Shown here one piece after another: positions 22,386 through 32,325 of a DNA stretch of 64,000 nucleotides; position 1 is the stretch's first letter, and each line of letters begins with the position of its first letter. The notes below the pieces were generated by a model. It searched no databases and was not told the origin of the DNA. It saw only the letters and a program-made list of their open reading frames with translations. The position numbers and the translations under genes were made by a program. The stretch is from Agromyces soli (GTDB taxonomy: Bacteria > Actinomycetota > Actinomycetes > Actinomycetales > Microbacteriaceae). The DNA lies in the NCBI RefSeq assembly GCF_022811605.1, contig NZ_CP094533.1, positions 2,852,001 through 2,916,000 of the forward strand, in the 5' to 3' direction.

Positions 22386-23164
22386 AGCGCACCCCGTTCA
22401 TCGCGGGCAACTGGAAGATGAACCTCGATCACCTGCAGGCGATCGCGTTCGTCCAGAAGCTCGCCTGGAGCCTCGCCGACGCGAAGCACGACTACGCGGA
22501 TGCCGAGGTGGCGGTCTTCCCGCCGTTCACCGACCTCCGCTCGGTGCAGACGCTCGTCACGGCCGACTCCCTGCCGATCGGCTACGGCGCGCAGGACCTG
22601 TCGAAGCACGACTCCGGCGCCTATACCGGCGAGGTGTCGGGCGCGTTCCTCAAGCAGCTCGACTGCGGCTACGTCATCATCGGGCACTCGGAGCGTCGCA
22701 CGCTGCACGCCGAGACCGACGAGGACGTGAACGCCAAGGTGGTCGCCGCGCACCGCCACGGCCTCGTGCCGGTGCTCTGCGTCGGCGAGACGGCGGAAGA
22801 CCTGGAGGCCCACGGCGCGAGCGCCGTGCCGGTCGCGCAGCTCCGTCGTGCGCTCGAGGGCGTGGACGCCTCGAAGGGCCTCGTCGTGGCGTACGAGCCG
22901 GTCTGGGCCATCGGTTCCGGACAGGCGGCGACGCCGGCGCAGGCCGAGCAGGTGGCCGCGGCGCTCCGCTCGGTGCTGGCCGAGGTCGCCGGCGACGACG
23001 TCGCGCAGGCAACCCGCATCCTCTACGGCGGCTCCGTGAAGGCGGCGAACATCGCCGCGTTCCTGCGCGAGCCGAACGTCGATGGGGCCCTCGTCGGCGG
23101 CGCGAGCCTCGACATCGACGAGTTCTCGGCGATCGTCCGCTTCAAGAAGCACGTCGGCGCCTGA
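22376..23164 (+). CDS. tpiA: Triosephosphate isomerase
   Basis: A 262-residue TIM-barrel enzyme that interconverts dihydroxyacetone phosphate and glyceraldehyde 3-phosphate. Active-site residues are seen in FIAGNWKMN (Lys), YVIIGHSERR (His) and VVAYEPVWAIGSGQ (Glu); ILYGGSVKAANIA closes the phosphate pocket. ATG 22376 lies inside the end of pgk, which ends at 22385, giving a 10-base overlap in a different frame. Last glycolytic gene of the operon; a weak GC-rich hairpin follows. Confidence 0.96.
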   Translation: MAVKRTPFIAGNWKMNLDHLQAIAFVQKLAWSLADAKHDYADAEVAVFPPFTDLRSVQTLVTADSLPIGYGAQDLSKHDSGAYTGEVSGAFLKQLDCGYVIIGHSERRTLHAETDEDVNAKVVAAHRHGLVPVLCVGETAEDLEAHGASAVPVAQLRRALEGVDASKGLVVAYEPVWAIGSGQAATPAQAEQVAAALRSVLAEVAGDDVAQATRILYGGSVKAANIAAFLREPNVDGALVGGASLDIDEFSAIVRFKKHVGA

Positions 23165-23172
23165 TCGGGCCG

Positions 23173-23201
23173 GGCCCGGGGCGCCGACGCGCTCCCGGGC
23201 C
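23173..23201 (+). terminator. Possible terminator after tpiA
   Basis: GGCCCGGG (23173-23180) can pair with CCCGGGCC (23194-23201) across a 13-base loop. Weaker than the other terminators listed. Confidence 0.35.
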
Positions 23202-23211
23202 GCCGCCCGGC

Positions 23212-23217
23212 TATACT
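23212..23217 (+). promoter_or_regulatory. -10 element of secG-rbpA
   Basis: TATACT, the closest match to the TATAAT consensus on this strand, gives a start near 23224 and a leader of about 40 bases with GGAAAGG before secG. No good -35. Confidence 0.6.
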
Positions 23218-23263
23218 CGATTGTCGGCACCGACCAGTCCGTCGTGCCCGGAAAGGTTTCACT

Positions 23264-23515
23264 GTGGAGATTCTCCAGGTCGTCCTGCAGGTCCTGCTCG
23301 GCCTCACGAGCCTGCTGCTGACCCTGCTCATCCTGCTGCACAAGGGTCGCGGCGGCGGCCTCTCCGACATGTTCGGCGGCGGCGTGACCTCCAACCTCGG
23401 CGCCTCCGGCGTCGCGGAGCGCAACCTCAACCGGATCACGATTATCCTCGGCCTCGTCTGGGTGACCTGCATCGTGGTGCTCGGCCTCATCACCAAGTTC
23501 GAAGCGGGGATCTGA
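23264..23515 (+). CDS. secG: Preprotein translocase subunit SecG
   Basis: An 83-residue membrane subunit of the SecYEG protein-export channel. Two hydrophobic helices (VVLQVLLGLTSLLLTLLILL and ITIILGLVWVTCIVVLGLIT) flank the typical loop HKGRGGGLSDMFGGG, the family signature. The GTG start follows GGAAAGG. Its stop shares bases with the rbpA start (TGATG), so rbpA is translated by coupling from the same mRNA. Location after tpiA is common in actinobacteria. Confidence 0.94.
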   Translation: MEILQVVLQVLLGLTSLLLTLLILLHKGRGGGLSDMFGGGVTSNLGASGVAERNLNRITIILGLVWVTCIVVLGLITKFEAGI

Positions 23516-23880
23516 TGGTCTCGGGCAACAGTGCAATCCGCGGCTCGCGCGTCGGCGCCGGCCCCATGGGCGAGCAGGACCGCGGCTTCCACGCCGACCG
23601 CGTCGCCATCAGCTACTGGGACGCGCAGGGCAACGAGACGATCCGCTACTTCGCGGCGAACCTCCCCGACGAGGAGATCCCCGAGGTCATCGACAGCCCG
23701 TCGACGGGGCTCCCGGCCGGCCGCGACAAGGCGAACCCGCCGTCGCTGTCCAAGACCGAGCCCTACAAGACGCACCTCGCCTACGTGAAGGAGCGGCGCA
23801 CCGAAGAAGAGGCGGCGGCCCTTCTCGAGGAGGCGCTCCAGCAGCTCCGCGCGCGGCGCGGTACGAGCGCGCCGGAGTAA
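23515..23880 (+). CDS. rbpA: RNA polymerase-binding protein RbpA
   Basis: A 121-residue actinobacterial transcription factor that binds the sigma factor and RNA polymerase and stabilises the open promoter complex. The basic N-terminal tail SAIRGSRVGAGPMGEQDRGF and the C-terminal sigma-interaction domain KTEPYKTHLAYVKERRTEEE are highly typical. In zinc-binding relatives such as the Streptomyces protein the core domain has Cys/His ligands; here the matching places read YWDAQGNE and VIDSPSTG, with no Cys anywhere in the protein, so the core must fold without zinc. Start ATG overlaps the secG stop. A bidirectional terminator follows. Confidence 0.92.
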   Translation: MVSGNSAIRGSRVGAGPMGEQDRGFHADRVAISYWDAQGNETIRYFAANLPDEEIPEVIDSPSTGLPAGRDKANPPSLSKTEPYKTHLAYVKERRTEEEAAALLEEALQQLRARRGTSAPE

Positions 23881-23908
23881 TTCCGACCGACTCCGGCACA
23901 CGACGAGA

Positions 23909-23940
23909 CGGCGGGCGGATCCATTCGGATCCGCCCGCCG
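23909..23940. terminator. Bidirectional terminator between rbpA and pgl
   Basis: Perfect 14-bp stem CGGCGGGCGGATCC (23909-23922) and GGATCCGCCCGCCG (23927-23940) with loop ATTC, then TTCT on the plus strand. It lies between convergent transcription units. Confidence 0.78.
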
Positions 23941-23962
23941 TTCTGCGTCGCCGTGGCGCCGT

Positions 23963-24733
23963 TCAGTACTCGGGGGCGATGAGCTGCTCCGGCACCTCGG
24001 CGGCCGCGTCGCGGTCGACGAAGAACACGGTGCGGCGTCGGCCCTTGATACCCGCAACGGGCACCTCGTCGCGGCTCGCGCCGGCGAGGGCCAGGCCGAG
24101 CGCGGAGGCTTTGTCGGCCCCCGCGAGGACGAACCAGACGCGCTGCGAGGAGTTCAGCACCGGCCGGGTGAGGCTGAGCCGCTCGGGCGGGGGCTTGGGC
24201 GAGTTCCGCACCGCGATCACGGTGCGGTCGGTCACCTGGATGCCGGAGCGGTGCGGGAAGAGCGAGGCGATGTGCCCGTCCGGGCCGACGCCGAGGAACG
24301 TGATGTCGAAGATCGGGTACGGCTGCCCGTCCACGCCGTGGGCGGCGAGCTCGGCGGCGTAGACCTCGGCCGCGACGTCGAGCTCCAGCCCGGAGTCCGA
24401 GGCGGGGAAGGGGTGCGTGTTGCCCTCGGGCAGTTCGAGCGCGTCGAGGAGGGCCTCGAACGACTGCGTGTCGTTGCGCTCGGCGTCCCGCTCGGGGACC
24501 CAGCGCTCGTCGCCCCACCAGAAGTGCACGCGCGCCCAGTCGATGCTCGTCCGCGCCGGTGACGCCGCGACGGACTCGAGCACGGCGCCGCCCATGGAGC
24601 CGCCCGTGAGCACGATGTGCGCGACCGCCTGCTCGTCGAGGATGTCGAGCAGCTTCGTCATGAACCGCGCCGCGACGGCGGCCGCGAGCGCGGGCTTGTC
24701 CGGGTGCACGAGCACCCGTCGGTCGTTGGTCAT
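23963..24733 (-). CDS. pgl: 6-phosphogluconolactonase
   Basis: A 256-residue hydrolase of the oxidative pentose-phosphate pathway, DevB/SOL type. Family motifs are HIVLTGGSMGG, RVHFWWGDERWVPE, TFLGVGPDGHIASLFPH and VWFVLAGADKASAL. Start ATG 24733 overlaps the opcA stop by four bases (ATGA), so it is the last gene of the minus-strand tkt operon. The frame stays open far upstream through opcA, but the coupled ATG is the only sensible start. Confidence 0.93.
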   Translation of the reverse strand: MTNDRRVLVHPDKPALAAAVAARFMTKLLDILDEQAVAHIVLTGGSMGGAVLESVAASPARTSIDWARVHFWWGDERWVPERDAERNDTQSFEALLDALELPEGNTHPFPASDSGLELDVAAEVYAAELAAHGVDGQPYPIFDITFLGVGPDGHIASLFPHRSGIQVTDRTVIAVRNSPKPPPERLSLTRPVLNSSQRVWFVLAGADKASALGLALAGASRDEVPVAGIKGRRRTVFFVDRDAAAEVPEQLIAPEY

Positions 24734-25689
24734 CCTCGTCCACCTTCCGTTCCGTCGGCGAGCAGCGGCAGGCCGACGGTGATCACTTCGCCGTAGAGTT
24801 CGTCCGGGTCGAGCCGGCGCAGCTCGTCGGCGAGGCAGTCGCGCAGACTCCGCCGGGGGAGGGCGAGGTCGTGCACCGGCTGTCCGGGCTGGCGCAGGGT
24901 CGCGACCCCGGGGACGTCGCGGATGAGCTCGATCCCGCCGCTGGCCCGCTCGAGCTCGACGCCGTGGATGCCGTGCAGACCGCTCTCGGTACCCGCGAGA
25001 CTGCAGCTCGTCTCGGCCTGCAGCTGGAGCTTCAGCCACGCGGCGAGCAGCGTCGTCGAGGGGGAGTCCACCGCGCCGGAGACGTGCACGCGCGTCACGG
25101 ACTCGTAGGGCGGCTGGTCGAGCACCGCCGCGAGCTGCGCGCGCCACAGGGTGAGCCTGGTCCAGGCGAAGTCCGCGTCGCCCGGGCGGTAGCTGCGCTC
25201 CAGCGCGGAGAGGGCCGCCTGCGGATCGGGCTGGGCCGAGGCATCCGTGATCCGTCGGTGCGCGATGCGACCGAGCGGGGCGAGCGCCGGGACTTCCGGG
25301 GCCTTGCCGGGCCACCAGGTGACGACGGGCGCATCGGGGAGGAGCAGCGCCATCACGAGGCTCTCCTCGTCGCTCGCGACCTCGCCGAAGGCGTGCAGCA
25401 CGATGACCTCGCTCGCGCCGGCGTCGCCGCCGACGCGGATCTCGGCATCCAGTCGCGGGGCGACGCCCGCGCCATCGGCGCCGGGCTCCGAGGCGACGAC
25501 GATGACGCGCATCGGGTGCTCGCGGGAGGCGTCGTTCGCCGCCTCGATCGCTTCCTCCTCGCGCCCGGCCTGGGTCGCGATGATGAGGGTGAGCACCCGG
25601 CCGAGCGCGACGACGCCGCCCTCCTCGCGGATCTTCACGAGCGCCTTGGAGACCTGGCTGGTCGTGGTGTCGGGCAGATCGACGATCAT
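24730..25689 (-). CDS. opcA: Glucose-6-phosphate dehydrogenase assembly protein OpcA
   Basis: A 319-residue protein of the OpcA family, which promotes assembly or activation of glucose-6-phosphate dehydrogenase in cyanobacteria and actinobacteria. Typical features are the start MIVDLPDTTTSQVSKALVKI, ALGRVLTLIIAT, the central DAPVVTWWPGKAPE and DFAWTRLTLWRAQLAAVLDQ. It is soluble, without a nucleotide-binding motif. ATG overlaps the zwf stop (ATGA) and its own stop overlaps pgl, so zwf, opcA and pgl are tightly coupled, which agrees with a role as Zwf partner. Confidence 0.92.
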   Translation of the reverse strand: MIVDLPDTTTSQVSKALVKIREEGGVVALGRVLTLIIATQAGREEEAIEAANDASREHPMRVIVVASEPGADGAGVAPRLDAEIRVGGDAGASEVIVLHAFGEVASDEESLVMALLLPDAPVVTWWPGKAPEVPALAPLGRIAHRRITDASAQPDPQAALSALERSYRPGDADFAWTRLTLWRAQLAAVLDQPPYESVTRVHVSGAVDSPSTTLLAAWLKLQLQAETSCSLAGTESGLHGIHGVELERASGGIELIRDVPGVATLRQPGQPVHDLALPRRSLRDCLADELRRLDPDELYGEVITVGLPLLADGTEGGRG

Positions 25690-27227
25690 GGGCGCCTCCA
25701 GCTGCGTCCGTCGCGGGCGAGCAGCTCGTCGGCCGAGCTCGGGCCCCAGGAACCGGGTCGGTACTGCTCGGGACGGCCCTGGCCGGCCCAGAAGTGCTCG
25801 ATCGGGTCGAGGATCTTCCAGGACAGCTCGACCTCCTCCTGTCGGGGGAAGAGGGGCGGGTCGCCGAGCAGCACGTCGAGGATGAGCCGCTCGTACGCCT
25901 CGGGGCTCGCCTCGGTGAAGGCGTGACCGTAGCCGAAGTCCATCGTCACGTCGCGCACCTGCATGCCGGCGCCCGGCACCTTCGAGCCGAATCGGATCGT
26001 CACGCCCTCGTCGGGCTGCACCCGGATCACGAGCGCGTTCTGGCCGAGCTCCGAGGTCTGGCTGTCCGCGAACACCTGCTGCGGCGCGCGTTTGAAGACC
26101 ACGGCGATCTCGGTGACCCGGCGGCCGAGCCGTTTGCCGGCGCGCAGGTAGAACGGCACCCCGGCCCAGCGGCGCGTGCCGATCGTCAGCTTCATGGCCG
26201 CGTAGGTCTCGGTCGTCGACTCGGGGTTCATCCCCTCCTCGTCGAGGAAGCCGACGACCTGCTCGCCGCCCTGCCATCCGCCCGCGTACTGGCCGCGGGC
26301 GGTGCCCGTCGCCAGATCTTCGGGCAGTCGCACCGCGGCGAGGATCTTCTCCTTCTCGGCGCGGAGGTCGGCCGCCTCGAAGGAGATCGGTTCCTCCATC
26401 GCCGTCAGGGCCAGGAGCTGCAGCAGGTGGTTCTGGATGACGTCGCGGGCCGCGCCGATGCCGTCGTAGTAGCCGGCCCGGCCGCCGACGCCGATGTCCT
26501 CGGCCATCGTGATCTGCACGTGGTCGACGTAGTTCGCGTTCCAGATCGGCTCGTACAGCTGGTTCGCGAAGCGCAGCGCCAGGATGTTCTGCACCGTCTC
26601 CTTGCCCAGGTAGTGGTCGATGCGGAACACCGAGTCGGGCGGGAAGACCGACGCGACGACGTCGTTCAGCTCGCGGGCCGTCTGCAGGTCGCTGCCGAAC
26701 GGCTTCTCGATGACGACGCGCCGCCACTGGCCCTCGCGCTGCTCCGTGAGGCCCGAGCGCTTCAGCTGCTCGGTCACGAGCGGGAAGGACTTCGGCGGGA
26801 TCGACAGGTAGAAGGCGTGGTTGCCCATCGTGCCGCGCTCGCGGTCGAGCGACTCGACCGTCTCGCGGAGCCGGTCGAAGGCGTCGTCGTCGTCGAAGGT
26901 GCCGGTGACGAAGCGGATGCCTCGGGCCAGCTGCTGCCAGACGTCCTCGCGGAACTCGGTTCGCGCGTACTGCTTCACCGAGTCGTGCACGACCTGGGCG
27001 AAGTCCTCGTTCTCCCAGTCGCGCCGGGCGAAGCCGACCAGCGCGAAGCCGGGGGGCAGGAGCCCCCGGTTCGCGAGGTCGTACACCGCGGGCATCAGCT
27101 TCTTGCGGGACAGGTCGCCCGTCACGCCGAAGATGATGAGGCTCGAAGGGCCGGCGATGCGATTCAGCCGGTAGTCCTTCGGAGAACGCAGCGGGTTGTG
27201 GCCCGCCTCGATGAGTGCCGGTTGCAC
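25686..27227 (-). CDS. zwf: Glucose-6-phosphate 1-dehydrogenase
   Basis: A 513-residue enzyme that oxidises glucose 6-phosphate to the 6-phosphogluconolactone while reducing NADP. The dinucleotide fold is FGVTGDLSRKKLMPAVYDLA; the substrate and catalytic motif is FRIDHYLGKETVQN. The remaining alpha+beta domain contains GTRRWAGVPFYLRAGKRLGR and the C-terminal ILDVLLGDPPLFPRQEEVEL. The GTG start at 27227 is preceded by AGGAG at about eight bases. Seventeen bases separate it from pgi upstream; opcA follows with overlap. Confidence 0.95.
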   Translation of the reverse strand: MQPALIEAGHNPLRSPKDYRLNRIAGPSSLIIFGVTGDLSRKKLMPAVYDLANRGLLPPGFALVGFARRDWENEDFAQVVHDSVKQYARTEFREDVWQQLARGIRFVTGTFDDDDAFDRLRETVESLDRERGTMGNHAFYLSIPPKSFPLVTEQLKRSGLTEQREGQWRRVVIEKPFGSDLQTARELNDVVASVFPPDSVFRIDHYLGKETVQNILALRFANQLYEPIWNANYVDHVQITMAEDIGVGGRAGYYDGIGAARDVIQNHLLQLLALTAMEEPISFEAADLRAEKEKILAAVRLPEDLATGTARGQYAGGWQGGEQVVGFLDEEGMNPESTTETYAAMKLTIGTRRWAGVPFYLRAGKRLGRRVTEIAVVFKRAPQQVFADSQTSELGQNALVIRVQPDEGVTIRFGSKVPGAGMQVRDVTMDFGYGHAFTEASPEAYERLILDVLLGDPPLFPRQEEVELSWKILDPIEHFWAGQGRPEQYRPGSWGPSSADELLARDGRSWRRP

Positions 27228-27244
27228 TGCGGTGGCTCCTGCCG

Positions 27245-28849
27245 TCAGTCGATCGCGGCGACGAGGGACGCGAGGTTCGCCGCGGGGTCGGTGAGCGTGA
27301 GCGTCAGCACGGGCCGGCCGTGCTCGGCGAGCACGCTCGCGTCGCCGGAGGCCTGGGCCGCGATCAGCTCGCCGAAGGTGAACGGCCGCTCGGGGATCGC
27401 GAGATCCTCGGCGGGTCGCTGCGTGAGCTGCAGGAACGCGCCCACCGCGGGGCCGCCCTTGTGGAACTGCCCGGTCGAGTGCAGGAAGCGCGGACCCCAG
27501 CCGAAGGTGACGGGGCGGCCGGCGCGCGCCGCGAGCAGCTCGCGCAGCTGCGCGAGCTCCGGGTGCGCGACCCGGTCGACGTACGCCTGCACCGAGAGGT
27601 AGCCGTCGGCGGGCAGCTCCTCGAGCAGCACCTCGATCGCGGAGGCGAGATCGCTCGCCGCGCCGATCACCTCGGGCGTGCCGCGCACCTCGATGCCCTC
27701 GGCGACGAACGCCGCGGGGGCGGGCTCCGGTCGGGCGTCGAGGAGGCCGCGCGCGGCGATCTTCGCCGACTCGACGTCGGGCTGGTCGAAGGGGTTGATG
27801 CCGAGCAGGCGCCCGGCGACCGCGGTCGCGTACTCCCAGACGAGGAGCTGAGCGCCGAGGGTGCCGCTCACGCGGATCTCGTCGTGCTCGTCGTCGCGGA
27901 AGAGGTGGCTGCCCGCGTCGTCGACGAGGCGCACGAGCTGGAGGTCGGCGAGGCCGGCCGAGAGCTCCGGCGCGCCGGGCTCGAGCACGACGGGCAGCAG
28001 GCCCGTGCCCTCCTTGCCCGTGGACTCGGCGATCAACTGCTCGGCCCAGTCGGCGAAGCCGACGATGTGGGTGCCGTCGGCGACGATCGCGAGCTTGTCG
28101 CGAAGCGGCTGCGTGGCCGCGATCGCGGCGCCGAGCACGAGGCCGGGGTTCTCCTCGGTGTCGACCGCCAGGGGCAGCTCCATCGCCTCGGCCTCGTCGA
28201 GGATCTCGGCGATGTCCACGCCGGCGAGGCCGGAGGGGACGAGCCCGAACGCGGTGAGCGCGGAGTAGCGGCCGCCGACATTGGGGTCGGCGTTGAAGAC
28301 GCGGTAGCCGGCGGCGCGGGCCGACTCGTCGAGGGGCGAGCCCGGGTCGGTGACGATCACGATGCGGCCGACGGGGTCGATGCCCGCGTCGCGGAACGCC
28401 TGCTCGTACACCCGGCGCTGGCTGTCGGTTTCGACGGTCGATCCCGACTTCGACGAGACGACGAGCGCGCTCGAGGCGAGGCGGTCGGCGAGCGCCGAGC
28501 GGACCTGCCCGGGCTCGGTCGAGTCGAGCACCGTGAGCTGCACGCCCGCGGTGCGGGTGATGACCTCGGGGGCGAGCGAGGAGCCGCCCATGCCGGCGAG
28601 CACGATGTGATCGACGCCGGCGGTGCGGAGCTCGTCGCGGAGCGCGAGGATCTCGGGGACGAGCGGCCGGGAGATCGCGACGGCTTCGGTCCAGCCGAGC
28701 CGCTTCGCGGACTCCTCCTCGGCCGCAGCACCCCAGAGCTCGGGGTCCTGCGCCGTGATGCCGCTCGCCACCCGATCGGCGACGAGCTGGGGGACCACGC
28801 GGCGCACGGCCTCCGCCGCCGCGCCGCTGACGGAGATCCGGAAGCTCAT
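27245..28849 (-). CDS. pgi: Glucose-6-phosphate isomerase
   Basis: A 534-residue sugar isomerase of the actinobacterial type that is encoded beside transaldolase. SIS-domain motifs are [16 protein letters not shown] and [16 protein letters not shown] in the first half, and [15 protein letters not shown] and [14 protein letters not shown] later; the C-terminal [14 protein letters not shown] is characteristic. Start ATG overlaps the tal stop by four bases. It connects glycolysis with the zwf branch in the same operon. Confidence 0.92.
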   Translation of the reverse strand: MSFRISVSGAAAEAVRRVVPQLVADRVASGITAQDPELWGAAAEEESAKRLGWTEAVAISRPLVPEILALRDELRTAGVDHIVLAGMGGSSLAPEVITRTAGVQLTVLDSTEPGQVRSALADRLASSALVVSSKSGSTVETDSQRRVYEQAFRDAGIDPVGRIVIVTDPGSPLDESARAAGYRVFNADPNVGGRYSALTAFGLVPSGLAGVDIAEILDEAEAMELPLAVDTEENPGLVLGAAIAATQPLRDKLAIVADGTHIVGFADWAEQLIAESTGKEGTGLLPVVLEPGAPELSAGLADLQLVRLVDDAGSHLFRDDEHDEIRVSGTLGAQLLVWEYATAVAGRLLGINPFDQPDVESAKIAARGLLDARPEPAPAAFVAEGIEVRGTPEVIGAASDLASAIEVLLEELPADGYLSVQAYVDRVAHPELAQLRELLAARAGRPVTFGWGPRFLHSTGQFHKGGPAVGAFLQLTQRPAEDLAIPERPFTFGELIAAQASGDASVLAEHGRPVLTLTLTDPAANLASLVAAID

Positions 28850-29955
28850 CGCGCCGACTCCAGCGCCCGGCCCACGGATTCGAGCAGCTCCGACCAGGAC
28901 ACGACGAACTTCTCGACGCCCTCGCGCTCGAGCAGCGCCGTGACGTCGTCGTAGTCGACGCCGACCTTCGCGAGCGCGTCGAGGACGGCGCCAGCCTCGG
29001 CGTAGGCGCCGGTGACCGTGTCGCCGGTGACGACGCCGTGGTCGAAGGTGGCCTCGAGGGTCTTCTCCGGCATCGTGTTGACGACGCCCGGCGCGACCAG
29101 CTCGGTGACGTACAGGGTGTCGGGCAGGGCCGGGTCCTTGACGCCGGTCGAGGCCCAGAGCGGGCGCTGGCGGTTCGCGCCGGCGGCGAGGAGCGCCGCG
29201 GCGCGCTCGCTCGCGAAGGTCTCCTCGTAGAGCTCGTACGCGAGGCGCGCGTTGGCGACCCCGGCCTTGCTCTTGAGCGCCAGCGCCTCGTCCGTGCCGA
29301 TGGCGACGAGCCGCTGGTCGATCTCGGTGTCGACGCGCGACACGAAGAAGGAGGCGACCGAGTGGATCGTGCTGAGGTCGTGACCGGCGGCCTTCGCCTG
29401 CTCGAGGCCGGCGAGGTAGGCCTCCATCACCGCGCGGTAGCGGTCGAGGCTGAAGATCAGCGTCACGTTGACGCTGATGCCCGCGCCGATGGTCTCGCGG
29501 ATGGCGTCGAGGCCCTCGACGGTCGCGGGGATCTTGATCATGGCGTTCGGGCGGTCGACGCGCTCCCAGAGGGTCTTCGCCTCGGCGACGGTGCCCGCCG
29601 TGTCGTGGGCGAGCCCGGGGGCGACCTCGATCGAGACGCGGCCGTCGAAGCCGCCGGAGCGGTCGTAGACCGGGCGGAACACGTCGGCCGCGGCCCGGAC
29701 GTCGTCGGTCGTGATCTCGAAGACGGCGCGGTCGACGTCGGCGCCCGAGGCGGCGAGTGAGGCGACCTGTTCGGCGTACCGCTCGCCCTTCGAGAGCGCC
29801 CCGGCGAAGATCGTCGGGTTCGTGGTGACGCCGACGACGTCGCGCTCCTCGATCAGACGGGCGAGGTCGCCCGTCTCGATGCGCTCGCGCGAGAGGTCGT
29901 CGAGCCAGATGCTGACGCCGGCCTGGGAGAGGGCGGCGGTGGGGGTGGTGCTCAT
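28846..29955 (-). CDS. tal: Transaldolase
   Basis: A 369-residue Schiff-base aldolase that transfers dihydroxyacetone units in the non-oxidative pentose-phosphate pathway. The family start is [14 protein letters not shown] with [12 protein letters not shown]; the catalytic Lys lies in [30 protein letters not shown] and [10 protein letters not shown] mark the long actinobacterial form. It is 25 bases downstream of tkt with a GGAGCAACGA-type ribosome site, and overlaps pgi. Confidence 0.95.
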   Translation of the reverse strand: MSTTPTAALSQAGVSIWLDDLSRERIETGDLARLIEERDVVGVTTNPTIFAGALSKGERYAEQVASLAASGADVDRAVFEITTDDVRAAADVFRPVYDRSGGFDGRVSIEVAPGLAHDTAGTVAEAKTLWERVDRPNAMIKIPATVEGLDAIRETIGAGISVNVTLIFSLDRYRAVMEAYLAGLEQAKAAGHDLSTIHSVASFFVSRVDTEIDQRLVAIGTDEALALKSKAGVANARLAYELYEETFASERAAALLAAGANRQRPLWASTGVKDPALPDTLYVTELVAPGVVNTMPEKTLEATFDHGVVTGDTVTGAYAEAGAVLDALAKVGVDYDDVTALLEREGVEKFVVSWSELLESVGRALESAR

Positions 29956-29980
29956 GGGTTCGTTGCTCCTTCGTGCCCGC

Positions 29981-32071
29981 TCAGACGGCGAGCGATTCCT
30001 TGGCGGCGGCGACGACGGCGTCCGTCGTGATGCCGAACTCGCGGAACAGGGTCTTGTAGTCGGCGGAGGCGCCGAAGTGCTCGATCGACACGGCGCGACC
30101 GCGGTCGCCGAGGTAGCGCTGCCAGCTGAGCGAGAGCCCGGCCTCGACCGAGACGCGCGCGGTCACCGCGGTGGGAAGCACCTGCTCGCGGTACGCGGCG
30201 TCCTGCTCCTCGAACCACTCGAGGCTCGGGGCGGACACGACGCGCGCCCCGATCCCCTCGGCGGCGAGCTGCTCGCGGGCCGCGACGGCCAGCTGCACCT
30301 CGGATCCCGTGGCGATGAGGATGACGTCCGGCGTGCCCGACGCGGCCTCGGCGAGCACGTAGGCGCCCTTCGAGACGTTCGCCGCGCTCGCGAAGACGTC
30401 GCCGGAGGCATCGCCGTCGCCGCGCTCGAACACCGGGATGTTCTGCCGGGTCAGGGCGATGCCGGCGGGGCCGCCGCGGCGCTTCAGGATCTCGAGCCAG
30501 GCGTACGAGACCTCGTTGGCGTCGGCGGGGCGCACGACGTCGAGGCCCGGGATGGCCCGGAGGCTCGCGAGCTGCTCGATGGGCTGGTGCGTCGGGCCGT
30601 CCTCGCCGAGGGCGACGGAGTCGTGCGTCCAGACGAAGATCGACGGCACCTGCATGAGGGCCGCGAGACGCACGGCGGGCCGCATGTAGTCGCTGAAGAT
30701 CAGGAAGGTGCCGCCGAAGGCGCGCGTCGGTCCGTGCAGCACGATGCCGTTCAGGATGGCGCCCATCGCGTGCTCGCGGATGCCGAAGTGCAGCACGCGG
30801 CCGTAGGGGTTGCCCGCCCACTCGTGCGTGGAGTGCTCGCTCGGCACGAACGAGCCGCCGCCGTTGATGGTGGTGAGGTTCGACTCCGCGAGGTCCGCGG
30901 ACCCGCCCCAGAGCTCGGGGAGCTCGGCGGCCAGCGCGTTGATGACCTTGCCGGACGCGGCACGGGTGGACACCTCGGTGCCCGCCTCGAACGCCGGCAG
31001 GACCTGCTCGAGGCCCTCCGGCAGCTCGCCGGCCTCGAGCCGGTCGAGCAGCGCCTTGCGCTCCGGGTTGGCCGCCGCCCACGCGTCGTAGGAGGCCTGC
31101 CACTCGCGGTGCAGGGCGGCGCCGCGCTCACGGGCGCCGCGGGTGCGCTCGATGACGTCCTCGGCGACGACGAAGCTCTGCTCCGGGTCGAAGCCGAGCA
31201 CCTCCTTGGTCGCGGCGAGCTCGGCGGCGCCGAGCGCCGAGCCGTGGATCTTGCCGGAGTTCTGCTTGCCGGGGGAGGGCCAGCCGATGATCGTCTTCAG
31301 GATGATGATCGAGGGCTTCGCCTGCTCGCCCTTCGCCGCCTCGATGGCGGCGTAGAGCTCGGCGACGTCCTCGACGTACTCGCCGGTCTTCTTCCAGTCG
31401 ACCGTCTGCACGTGCCAGCCGTAGGACTCGTAGCGCTTCGCGACGTCCTCGGTGAAGGCGATGTTCGTGTCGTCCTCGATCGAGATCTGGTTCGAGTCGT
31501 AGATCACGACGAGGTTGCCGAGCTGCTGGTGACCGGCGAGCGAGGAGGCCTCGCTCGTCACGCCCTCCTGCAGGTCGCCATCGCCCGCGACGACGTAGAC
31601 GAAGTGGTCGAACGGGCTCTCGCCCGCCGGCGCCTCGGGGTCGAAGAGCCCGCGCTCGTAGCGCGCCGCGTAGGCGAAGCCGACGGCGGACGCGAGGCCC
31701 TGGCCGAGGGGCCCGGTCGTGATCTCGACGCCGGCGGTGTGGCCGTACTCCGGGTGGCCCGGGGTCTTGGAGCCCCAGGTGCGGAGCGCCTTCAGGTCGT
31801 CGAGCTCGAGGCCGGAGCCCTCGAGGTAGAGCTGCACGTACTGCGTGAGCGAGGAGTGCCCCGCGGAGAGGATGAAGCGGTCGCGTCCGAGCCAGTCCAG
31901 GTCGGAGGGGTCGCGGCGCATCACCTTCTGGAAGAGGAGGTAGGCCGCCGGGGCGAGGCTCATCGCCGTGCCCGGGTGTCCGTTGCCGACCTTCTCCACG
32001 GCGTCGGCTGCGAGCACGCGAGCCGTGTCGACCGCGCGATCGTCGAGGGAGTCCCATTGCAGAGTTGCCAC
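29981..32071 (-). CDS. tkt: Transketolase
   Basis: A 696-residue thiamine-diphosphate enzyme that transfers two-carbon units between sugar phosphates. Domain marks: [35 protein letters not shown], the cofactor motif [18 protein letters not shown], then the pyrimidine domain with [20 protein letters not shown] and [17 protein letters not shown]. The GTG at 32071 is chosen because [20 protein letters not shown] is the usual N-terminus and GGAAGGAA lies about ten bases upstream; the frame is open to 32212 but that part is low-complexity. First gene of the operon tkt-tal-pgi-zwf-opcA-pgl. Confidence 0.95.
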   Translation of the reverse strand: MATLQWDSLDDRAVDTARVLAADAVEKVGNGHPGTAMSLAPAAYLLFQKVMRRDPSDLDWLGRDRFILSAGHSSLTQYVQLYLEGSGLELDDLKALRTWGSKTPGHPEYGHTAGVEITTGPLGQGLASAVGFAYAARYERGLFDPEAPAGESPFDHFVYVVAGDGDLQEGVTSEASSLAGHQQLGNLVVIYDSNQISIEDDTNIAFTEDVAKRYESYGWHVQTVDWKKTGEYVEDVAELYAAIEAAKGEQAKPSIIILKTIIGWPSPGKQNSGKIHGSALGAAELAATKEVLGFDPEQSFVVAEDVIERTRGARERGAALHREWQASYDAWAAANPERKALLDRLEAGELPEGLEQVLPAFEAGTEVSTRAASGKVINALAAELPELWGGSADLAESNLTTINGGGSFVPSEHSTHEWAGNPYGRVLHFGIREHAMGAILNGIVLHGPTRAFGGTFLIFSDYMRPAVRLAALMQVPSIFVWTHDSVALGEDGPTHQPIEQLASLRAIPGLDVVRPADANEVSYAWLEILKRRGGPAGIALTRQNIPVFERGDGDASGDVFASAANVSKGAYVLAEAASGTPDVILIATGSEVQLAVAAREQLAAEGIGARVVSAPSLEWFEEQDAAYREQVLPTAVTARVSVEAGLSLSWQRYLGDRGRAVSIEHFGASADYKTLFREFGITTDAVVAAAKESLAV

Positions 32072-32229
32072 GAGGTTGCTGTTCCTTCCGGTCGTGGCGG
32101 GGTCGCGGGGAGCCGACCGGCCCCCTGGCCCGCCAGGGAATCGCTGCGGCGCGGTGGAGCCCAGACCGTCGGCCCCGGCCGACGACTCGTCGGCAGCTCG
32201 GAACCTCGCCATCGGGCGCGCTCTCCCTC

Positions 32230-32235
32230 AGTATA
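32230..32235 (-). promoter_or_regulatory. -10 element of the tkt operon
   Basis: TATACT on the minus strand, one base from consensus; start near 32223 and a long leader ahead of the tkt ribosome-binding site. No clear -35. Confidence 0.55.
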
Positions 32236-32319
32236 TGGAGTGGGGGACTCGGCCGTGGCCGTTCGTGACGTCGCGGGCCGGTGCGGAGGGACGCGCCGGA
32301 GTGCCGCGCGGGGATGGCC

Positions 32320-32325
32320 TAGAAT
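32320..32325 (+). promoter_or_regulatory. -10 element of ctaB
   Basis: TAGAAT, about 55 bases before the start codon; leader contains GAGGAG close to the ATG. Confidence 0.5.

Noticed and set aside
23963-26727. Apparent fusions of pgl with opcA and of opcA with zwf from frames open through the upstream genes
   Set aside because: Each gene has an ATGA overlap start at its junction, and the extended parts are out-of-frame shadows of the neighbours.
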